A stretch of 64,000 nt of DNA. It comes from Physella acuta. Taxonomy: Eukaryota > Mollusca > Gastropoda > Physidae. This document shows, piece by piece, positions 27,401-39,400 of this stretch. Location of the stretch: the NCBI RefSeq assembly GCF_028476545.1, contig NW_026731884.1, positions 391,285-455,284 of the forward strand, given 5' to 3'. A model generated the notes under the pieces. It saw only the letters and a program-made list of their open reading frames with translations. It was not told the origin of the DNA and searched no databases. How positions within the stretch are numbered: the first letter of the stretch is position 1; each line of letters starts with the position of its first letter. Both the position numbers and the translations under genes were made by a program.

Positions 27401-30400
27401 CCCCACCTGTCACCCTAACACCACCACATGTCACCCTAACACCCCCACATGTCACCCTAACACCACCACATGTCACCCTAACACCACCATATGTCAACCT
27501 AACACCCCCACATGTCAACCTAACACCCCCACATGTCACCCTAACACCACCACATGTCACCCTAACACCACCACATGTCACCCTAACACCACCACATGTC
27601 ACCCTAACACCACCATATGTCACCCTAACACCCCCACATGTCACCCTAACACACCCACATGTCACCCTAACACCACCATGTCACCTAACACCACATATCA
27701 CCCTAACACTCCCACATGTCACCCTAACACCACCATATGTCACCCTAACACCACAATATGTCACCCTAACACCTCACGTCAGCCTAACACCACCATATGT
27801 CACCCTAACACCACCACATGTCACCCTAACACCCCCACCTGTCACCCTAACACCACCACATGTCACCCTAACACCCCCACATGTCACCCTAACACCACCA
27901 CATGTCACCCTAACACCACCATATGTCAACCTAACACCTCACGTCACCCTAACACCACCATATGTCACCCTAACACCCCCATGTCACCCTAACACCACCA
28001 TATGTCACCCTAACACCCCCATGTCACCCTAACACCACCATATGTCACCCTAACACCCCCACATGTCACCCTAACACACCCACATGTCACCCTAACACCA
28101 CCATGTCACCTAACACCACATATCACCCTAACACTCCCACATGTCACCCTAACACCACCATATGTCACCCTAACACCACAATATGTCACCCTAACACCTC
28201 ACGTCACCCTAACACCACCATATGTCACCCTAACACCACAACATGTCACCCTAACACCCCCACATGTCACCCTAACACCACCACATGTCACCCTAACACC
28301 CCCACATGTCACCCTAACACCACCACATGTCACCCTAACACCACCATATGTCAACCTAACACCCCCACATGTCAACCTAACACCCCCACATGTCACCCTA
28401 ACACCACCACATGTCACCCTAACACCACCACATGTCACCCTAACACCACCACATGTCACCCTAACACCACCACATGTCACCCTAACACCACCATATGTCA
28501 TCCTTACACCCCCACATGTCACCCTAACACACCCACATGTCACCCTAACACCACCATGTCACCTAACACCACATATCACCCTAACACTCCCACATGTCAC
28601 CCTAACACCACCATATGTCACCCTAACACCACAATATGTCACCCTAACACCTCACGTCAGCCTAACACCACCATATGTCACCCTAACACCACCACATGTC
28701 ACCCTAACACCCCCACCTGTCACCCTAACACCACCACATGTCACCCTAACACCCCCACATGTCACCCTAACACCACCACATGTCACCCTAACACCACCAT
28801 ATGTCAACCTAACACCCCCACATGTCAACCTAACACCCCCACATGTCACCCTAACACCACCACATGTCACCCTAACACCACCACATGTCACCCTAACACC
28901 ACCACATGTCACCCTAACGCCTCACATCACCCTAACACCACCATATGTCACCCTAACACCCCCATGTCACCCTAACACCACCATATGTCACCCTAACACC
29001 ACCACATGTCACCCTAATACACCCACATGTCACCCTAACACCACCATATGTCACCTAACACCAGATATCACCCTAACACTCCCACATGTCACCCTAACAC
29101 CACCACATGTCACCCTAACACCCCCACATGTCACCCTAACACCACCACATGTCACCCTAACACACCCACATGTCACCCTAACACCACCATATGTCACCCT
29201 AACACCACCATATGTCACCCTAACACCACCACATGTCACCCTAACACCCCCACATGTCACCCTAACACCACCACATGTCACCCTAACACACCCACATGTC
29301 ACCCTAACACCACCATATGTCACCCTAACACCACCATATGTCACCCTAACACCCCCACATGTCACCCTAACACCACCACATGTCACCCTAACACCACCAT
29401 ATGTCACTCTAACACCCCCACATGTCAACCTAACACCCCCACATGTCACCCTAACACCACCACATGTCACCCTAACACCACCACATGTCACCCTAACGCC
29501 TCAAATCACCCTAACACCACCATATGTCACCCTAACACCCCCATGTCACCCTAACACCACCATATTTCACCCTAACACCCCCACATGTCACCCTAACACC
29601 CCCACATGTCACCCTAACACCACCACATGTCACCCTAACACCACCATATGTCACCCTAACACTACCACATGTCACCCTAACACCACCACATGTCACCCTA
29701 ACACTCCCATATGTCACCCTAACACCACCACATGTCACCCTAACACCACCATATGTCAACCTAACACCCCCACATGTCAACCTAACACCCCCACATGTCA
29801 CCCTAACACCCCCACATGTCACCCTAACACCACCACATGTCACCCTAACACCACCACATGTCACCCTAACGCCTCACATCACCCTAACACCACCATATGT
29901 CACCCTAACACCCCCATGTCACCCTAACACCACCATATGTCACCCTAACACCCCCACATGTCACCCTAATACACCCACATGTCACCCTAACACCACCATA
30001 TGTCACCTAACACCAGATATCACCCTAACACTCCCACATGTCACCCTAACACTCCCACATGTCACCCTAACACCACCATATGTCACCCTAACACCACCAT
30101 ATGTCACCCTAACACCACCACATGTCACCCTAACACCCCCACATGTCACCCTAACACCACCACATGTCACCCTAACACACCCACATGTCACCCTAACACC
30201 ACCATATGTCACCCTAACACCACCATATGTCACCCTAACACCACCACATGTCACCCTAACACCCCCACATGTCACCCTAACACCACCACATGTCACCCTA
30301 ACACACCCACATGTCACCCTAACACCACCATATGTCACCCTAACACCACCACATGTCACCCTAACACCACCACATGTCACCCTAACACCCCCACATGTCA

Positions 30401-33400
30401 CCCTAACACCACCACGTGTCACCCTAACACCACCATATGTCAACCTAACACCCCCACATGTCAACCTAACACCCCCACATGTCACCCTAACACCACCACA
30501 TGTCACCCTAACACCCCCACATGTCACCCTAACACCACCACGTGTCACCCTAACACCACCATATGTCAACCTAACACCCCCACATGTCAACCTAACACCC
30601 CCACATGTCACCCTAACACCACCACATGTCACCCTAACACCCCCACATGTCACCCTAACACCACCACGTGTCACCCTAACACCACCACATGTCACCCTAA
30701 CACCACCATATGTCACCCTAACACCCCCACATGTCACCCTAACACCACCATATGTCACCCTAACACCCCCACATGTCACCCTAACACCACCATATGTCAC
30801 CTAACACCAGATATCACCCTAACACTCCCACATGTCACCCTAATACCACCACATGTCACCCTAACACCACCACATGTCACCCTAACACCCCCACATGTCA
30901 CCCTAACACCACCACATGTCACCCTAACACCCCCACGTGTCACTCTAACACCACCACATGTCACCCTAACACACCCACATGTCACCCTAACACCACCATA
31001 TGTCACCCTAACACCACCATATGTCACCCTAACACCACCACATGTCACCCTAACACCCCCACATGTCACCCTAACACCACCACATGTCACCCTAACACAC
31101 CCACATGTCACCCTAACACCACCATATGTCACCCTAACACCACCACATGTCACCCTAACACCACCACATGTCACCCTAACACCCCCACATGTCACCCTAA
31201 CACCACCACGTGTCACCCTAACACCACCATATGTCAACCTAACACCCCCACATGTCAACCTAACACCCCCACATGTCACCCTAACACCACCACATGTCAC
31301 CCTAACACCCCCACATGTCACCCTAACACCACCACGTGTCACCCTAACACCACCATATGTCAACCTAACACCCCCACATGTCAACCTAACACCCCCACAT
31401 GTCACCCTAACACCACCACGTGTCACCCTAACACCACCATATGTCAACCTAACACCCCCATGTCACCCTAACACCACTATATGTCACCCTAACACCCCCA
31501 TGTCACCCTAACACCACCATATGTCACCCTAACACCCCCACATGTCACCCTAACACACCCACATGTCACCCTAACACCACCATGTCACCTAACACCACAT
31601 ATCACCCTAACACTCCCACATGTCACCCTAACACCACCATATGTCACCCTAACACCACAATATGTCACCCTAACACCTCACGTCACCCTAACACCACCAT
31701 ATGTCACCCTAACACCACAACATGTCACCCTAACACCCCCACATGTCACCCTAACACCACCACATGTCACCCTAACACCCCCACATGTCACCCTAACACC
31801 ACCACATGTCACCCTAACACCACCATATGTCAACCTAACACCCCCACATGTCAACCTAACACCCCCACATGTCACCCTAACACCACCACATGTCACCCTA
31901 ACACCACCACATGTCACCCTAACACCACCACATGTCACCCTAACACCACCACATGTCACCCTAACACCACCATATGTCACCCTAACACCCCCACATGTCA
32001 CCCTAACACACCCACATGTCACCCTAACACCACCATGTCACCTAACACCACATATCACCCTAACACTCCCACATGTCACCCTAACACCACCATATGTCAC
32101 CCTAACACCACAATATGTCACCCTAACACCTCACGTCAGCCTAACACCACCATATGTCACCCTAACACCACCACATGTCACCCTAACACCCCCACCTGTC
32201 ACCCTAACACCACCACATGTCACCCTAACACCCCCACATGTCACCCTAACACCACCACATGTCACCCTAACACCACCATATGTCAACCTAACACCCCCAC
32301 ATGTCAACCTAACACCCCCACATGTCACCCTAACACCACCACATGTCACCCTAACACCACCACATGTCACCCTAACACCACCACATGTCACCCTAACGCC
32401 TCACATCACCCTAACACCACCATATGTCACCCTAACACCCCCATGTCACCCTAACACCACCATATGTCACCCTAACACCACCACATGTCACCCTAATACA
32501 CCCACATGTCACCCTAACACCACCATATGTCACCTAACACCAGATATCACCCTAACACTCCCACATGTCACCCTAACACCACCACATGTCACCCTAACAC
32601 CCCCACATGTCACCCTAACACCACCACATGTCACCCTAACACACCCACATGTCACCCTAACACCACCATATGTCACCCTAACACCACCATATGTCACCCT
32701 AACACCACCACATGTCACCCTAACACCCCCACATGTCACCCTAACACCACCACATGTCACCCTAACACACCCACATTTCACCCTAACACCACCATATGTC
32801 ACCCTAACACCACCATATGTCACCCTAACACCCCCACATGTCACCCTAACACCACCACATGTCACCCTAACACCACCATATGTCACTCTAACACCCCCAC
32901 ATGTCAACCTAACACCCCCACATGTCACCCTAACACCACCACATGTCACCCTAACACCACCACATGTCACCCTAACGCCTCAAATCACCCTAACACCACC
33001 ATATGTCACCCTAACACCCCCATGTCACCCTAACACCACCATATTTCACCCTAACACCCCCACATGTCACCCTAACACCCCCACATGTCACCCTAACACC
33101 ACCACATGTCACCCTAACACCACCATATGTCACCCTAACACTACCACATGTCACCCTAACACCACCACATGTCACCCTAACACCCCCATATGTCACCCTA
33201 ACACCACCACATGTCACCCTAACACCACCATATGTCAACCTAACACCCCCACATGTCAACCTAACACCCCCACATGTCACCCTAACACCCCCACATGTCA
33301 CCCTAACACCACCACATGTCACCCTAACACCACCACATGTCACCCTAACGCCTCACATCACCCTAACACCACCATATGTCACCCTAACACCCCCATGTCA

Positions 33401-36400
33401 CCCTAACACCACCATATGTCACCCTAACACCCCCACATGTCACCCTAATACACCCACATGTCACCCTAACACCACCATATGTCACCTAACACCAGATATC
33501 ACCCTAACACTCCCACATGTCACCCTAACACTCCCACATGTCACCCTAACACCACCATATGTCACCCTAACACCACCATATGTCACCCTAACACCACCAC
33601 ATGTCACCCTAACACCCCCACATGTCACCCTAACACCACCACATGTCACCCTAACACACCCACATGTCACCCTAACACCACCATATGTCACCCTAACACC
33701 ACCATATGTCACCCTAACACCACCACATGTCACCCTAACACCCCCACATGTCACCCTAACACCACCACATGTCACCCTAACACACCCACATGTCACCCTA
33801 ACACCACCATATGTCACCCTAACACCACCACATGTCACCCTAACACCACCACATGTCACCCTAACACCCCCACATGTCACCCTAACACCACCACGTGTCA
33901 CCCTAACACCACCATATGTCAACCTAACACCCCCACATGTCAACCTAACACCCCCACATGTCACCCTAACACCACCACATGTCACCCTAACACCCCCACA
34001 TGTCACCCTAACACCACCACGTGTCACCCTAACACCACCATATGTCAACCTAACACCCCCACATGTCAACCTAACACCCCCACATGTCACCCTAACACCA
34101 CCACATGTCACCCTAACACCCCCACATGTCACCCTAACACCACCACGTGTCACCCTAACACCACCACATGTCACCCTAACACCACCATATGTCACCCTAA
34201 CACCCCCACATGTCACCCTAACACCACCATATGTCACCCTAACACCCCCACATGTCACCCTAACACCACCATATGTCACCTAACACCAGATATCACCCTA
34301 ACACTCCCACATGTCACCCTAATACCACCACATGTCACCCTAACACCACCACATGTCACCCTAACACCCCCACATGTCACCCTAACACCACCACATGTCA
34401 CCCTAACACCCCCACGTGTCACCCTAACACCACCACATGTCACCCTAACACACCCACATGTCACCCTAACACCACCATATGTCACCCTAACACCACCATA
34501 TGTCACCCTAACACCACCACATGTCACCCTAACACCCCCACATGTCACCCTAACACCACCACATGTCACCCTAACACACCCACATGTCACCCTAACACCA
34601 CCATATGTCACCCTAACACCACCACATGTCACCCTAACACCACCACATGTCACCCTAACACCCCCACATGTCACCCTAACACCACCACGTGTCACCCTAA
34701 CACCACCATATGTCAACCTAACACCCCCACATGTCAACCTAACACCCCCACATGTCACCCTAACACCACCACATGTCACCCTAACACCCCCACATGTCAC
34801 CCTAACACCACCACGTGTCACCCTAACACCACCATATGTCAACCTAACACCCCCACATGTCAACCTAACACCCCCACATGTCACCCTAACACCACCACAT
34901 GTCACCCTAACACCCCCACATGTCACCCTAACACCACCATATGTCACCCTAACACCCCCACATGTCACCCTAACACCACCATATGTCACCTAACACCAGA
35001 TATCACCCTAACACTCCCACATGTCACCCTAATACCACCACATGTCACCCTAACACCACCACATGTCACCCTAACACCCCCACATGTCACCCTAACACCA
35101 CCACATGTCACCCTTACACCACCACATGTCACCCTAACACCACCACATGTCACCCTAACACCACCACATGTCACCCTAACACCACCATATATCACCCTAA
35201 CACCACCACATGTCACCCTAACACCCCCACATGTCACCCTAACAACCCCATATTGCCACAGGAGTTTCAACAAGCTGAGACCAAGTTGAGAAACTGTTTG
35301 GCCAAACAGAGGGAGCCACCCACTAAATTAAAGGATTACTCCCCTTGGCTGGCTGAGTTTAACCACAACAAATATGGCGGGGACTTGGAGATCCCAGGTG
35401 ATTGTTGGTGATTGTTTAACAAATGATTGTAGTTGATTGTGTAATACTAGATTGTAGTTGATTGTTTAATACTAGATTGTAGTTGATTGTTTAATACTAG
35501 ATTGTAGTTGATTGATTTTTACAAGATACAAGATTGTAGTTGATTGTTTTAACACAAGATTGTAGTTGATTGTGTTTTTAACACAAGATTGTAGTTGATT
35601 GTTTTAACACAAGATTGTAGTTTATTGTTTTAACAAATGATTGTAATTGATTGTTGAACACTTGATTGTTGACTGTTGAATATATGTGAGGTCAACAATG
35701 TAGTTTTTAGGTTGGTACGATATAAATGTTAGCCCATACAAAATAAACAACTGGTAAGAAATCCTCTGTAACAAGTTGATGGATGTGTCAACTATCTGAC
35801 AGGTCAGTACACCGGGCAGAGAAAGCCAACACCAGAGTACCACGTCAAGATCTCTGGCTTTGATGAGAGGGTAGGTTTTCTTCTGGTTACTTGCTTTTTT
35901 TTATGGGGAGGGGTGCTTTCTGTATTGGGGGGGGGGGGGGGGGTTTGGTTTCTTTACTGGGGGTGGTGGTGGGGGGTTGGTTTCTTTACTGGGGGTGGGG
36001 GTGCTTTCTTTTCTTTACTGGGCGGTTTGTTTTGTGGATACTTTCTTTACTCGATCTAGTTGTAGATTTGTTCTGTAACTTGTGTCTGGATATAGTTGTA
36101 GATTTGTTCTGTAACTTGTGACTAGATATAGTTGTAGATTTGTTCTGTAACTTGTGCCTGGATATAGTTGTAGATTTGTTCTGTAACTTGTGTCTGATTC
36201 AACTTTTTAAAAATCTGGCTTAGGTCCTGGTGATGTCATCATTGCGGAAGCCAAAGCGGATGATGATCCGTGGCAATGATGAGCGTGACTATCCGTACCT
36301 GGTGAAGAGTGGAGAGGACCTGAGGCTTGACCAGAGGATTGAAACACTCTACTTCATCATGAACAAGGTCATGAACTCTGACCCTGCCTGTAGACAGAGG

Positions 36401-39400
36401 AAGCTGCACCTGACGACCTATCAGGTCATTTCCATGACACCCAGGTCAGGCTCCTGGTGGTCATCATGTCATTATACATCACATAATTTTTTGTCATCAT
36501 ACATGACATCAGTTTTGTCATACATGACATGAGTTTTGTCATTATACATGACATCAGTTTTTTTTTATCATATGTGACATCAGTTTTGTTATATGTGACA
36601 TCAGTTTTGTTATCATATGTGACGTCAGTTTTGTTTAACGAGTTTTGTTGAACCTTCCAGAGTTGGTCTGATTGAGTGGATGAGAGACACACAACCTTTG
36701 AAGAATTTTTTACTCGAATCCCTGACGGATGAGGAACGCAATTACCTGCTTTCTGAGTGAGTTGAACACATAGAGACTCTACTTCACCTGCCTTTTGGAC
36801 CTTCTGTTTGCTTAAGCTGTCTTCAATCTTTGAATCAATGCTGTGTTTTCTGTTTAGACAAGGGCCAAACAAACAAAACTTGAGATGGCTGACAAAGCTG
36901 GTCAATAAAGGGGACCAAGGAAGGTGGCAGAAAATTTATGACGAGCTTTATGTCAAGTATAGCCTGACTGAGACGGTCAGTGAATTCAGACAGAAGGAGG
37001 GGAAAGTACCCTGGGACTTGTCAAGGTGGGTAACTCTAGATTTAATGAATTCAGGCAGTAGAGAAGGGGGGGGGGGAAGTACCCTGGGACTTTTCATCTG
37101 TAGATTCAAGGAATGCAGATAGTTAAGTACATACAAATCATCGTCCCCACCCCCCTCCATAGTGTAACAATTTTCAATCAGATTTCAGTAGCACGTAAAA
37201 CTTGTAAAAGTTCTTTGAAATATTAAAACAAAAAATGTTACAACCAAATTATTTTTCTACCCCTCCAGGCGTGCCATACATAAGATGAGCACTTCCCCTG
37301 AGGCCTTTCATGTCCTGCGCTCCAGCATGTTGACATCCCACGCTGTCATCTGTATCTGTCAGTACGTGCTGGGCATAGGGGACAGACACTTGTCCAACTT
37401 TATGGTCAACCTCAAGACTGGACACATGATTGGCATTGATTTTGGACATTCATTTGGCAGTGCCACACAGGTCAAACTTTTTCTTTCTTCTGGGTGTGCT
37501 GGATTCTCTTTACTCTCTAGTTCCTGCCTGTACCTCACTGACTCCTGCCTGTACCTCACTGACTCATGCCTGTACCTCACTGACTCCTGCCTGTACCTCA
37601 CTGACTCCTGCCTGTACCTCACTGACTCCTGCCTGTACCTCACTGACTCCTGCCTGTACCGCACTGACTCCTGCCTGTACCTCACTGACTCCTGCCTGTA
37701 CCTCACTGACTCCTGCCTGTACCGCACTGACTCCTGCCTGTACCTCACTGACTCCTGCCTGTACCTCACTGACTCCTGCCTGTACCGCACTGACTCTTGC
37801 CTGTACCTCACTGACTCCTGCCTGTACCTCACTGACTCCTGCCTGTACCTCACTGACTCCTGCCTGTACTTCACTTACTCCTGCCTGTACCTCACTGACT
37901 CCTGCCTGTACCTCACTGACTCCTGCCTGTACCTCACTGACTCCTGCCTGTACCTCACTGACTCCTGCCTGTACCTCACTGACTCCTGCCTGTACCTCAC
38001 TGACTCCTGTCTGTACTTCACTTACTCCTGCCTGTACCTCACTGACTCCTGCCTGTACTTCACTTACTCCTGCCTGTACCTCACTGACTCCTGCCTGTAC
38101 CTCACTGACTCCTGCCTGTACCCCACTGACTCCTGCCTGTACCCCACTGACTCCTGCCTGTACCTCACTGACTCCTGCCTGTACCTCACTGACTCCTGCC
38201 TGTACCTCACTGACTCCTGCCTGTACCTCACTGACTCCTGCCTGTACCTCACTGACTCCTGCCTGTACCTCACTGACTCCTGTCTGTACCTCACTGACTC
38301 CTGATTTACTCTCCAGTTCCTGCCTGTACCTCACTGACTCCTGCCTGTACCTCACTGACTCCTGATTTACTCTCCAGTTCCTGCCTGTACCTCACTGACT
38401 CCTGATTTACTCTCCAGTTCCTGCCTGTACCTGAACTGATCCCCTTCCGCCTGACCAGGCAACTGACCAACCTGAACCTGCCACTGCATGTCAAAGGACA
38501 GATGGAGAGTGCCATGAGGCACGTCCTGCGAGCCCTGAGGTTGAACTCTGACCTTCTTCTCAGCACCATGGATGTCTTCGTTAAGGAACCCAACCTGGAC
38601 TGGCTGGTGAGTTCATACAAGTGGTGACACAAACAAGTGGTGACATTGTGGGCAGACACAATGGTGACACAAACACATGGTGACAAACAAGTGGTGACAC
38701 AAACAAATGGTGACAAACAAGTGGTGACACAAACAAATGGTGACAAACAAGTGGTGACACAAACAAATGGTGACAAACAAGTGGTGACACAAACAAGTGG
38801 TGACAATGTGGGTAGACACAATGGTGACACAAACACATGGTGACACAAACAAATGGTGACACAAACAAATGGTGACAAACAAGTGGTGACACAAACAAAT
38901 GATTACACAAACAAATGGTGACACAAACAAGTGGTGACACAAATAAGTGGTGACACAAACAAATGGTGACACAAACAAATGGTGACACAAACAAATGGTG
39001 ACAAACAAATATTGACACAAACAAATGGTGACACAAACAAGTGGTAACACAAACAAATGGTGACACAAACAAATAATGACATGGTCAGTAACCAACAATT
39101 TTTGACTTCAGCAAAAATCAACTTGTTCTAACTTCTAGCTAGATTCACCCAACTAATGCAACAAATGCCCTCCATATTTCAGAACTTTGCTGAAAAACAG
39201 ATGCAAGAGAACAAGGAACCAGCAGGTACAGCAAATATTTTCTTACATCCCATAATGTAAGGTGTCAGCAAATATTTTCTTACATCCCATAATGTAAGGT
39301 GTCAGCAAATATTTTCTTACATCCCATAATGTAAGGTGTCAGCAAATATTTTCTTACATCCCATAATGTAAGGTGTCAGCAAATATTTTCTTACATCCCA

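Noticed and set aside
22380-35258. Interstitial telomere
   Set aside because: The hexamer CCCTAA occurs once per 21 bp and never in direct tandem, so this is a minisatellite that contains the hexamer and not a telomeric tract.
27246-35411. Many long open frames on both strands (up to about 500 codons) reading Pro-Asn-Thr or Gly-Gly-Val-Arg repeats
   Set aside because: They are frames of a 21-bp unit, seven codons with no stop in several frames, so openness is automatic. They have no unique ends, lie inside a PRKDC intron and shift with array variants.
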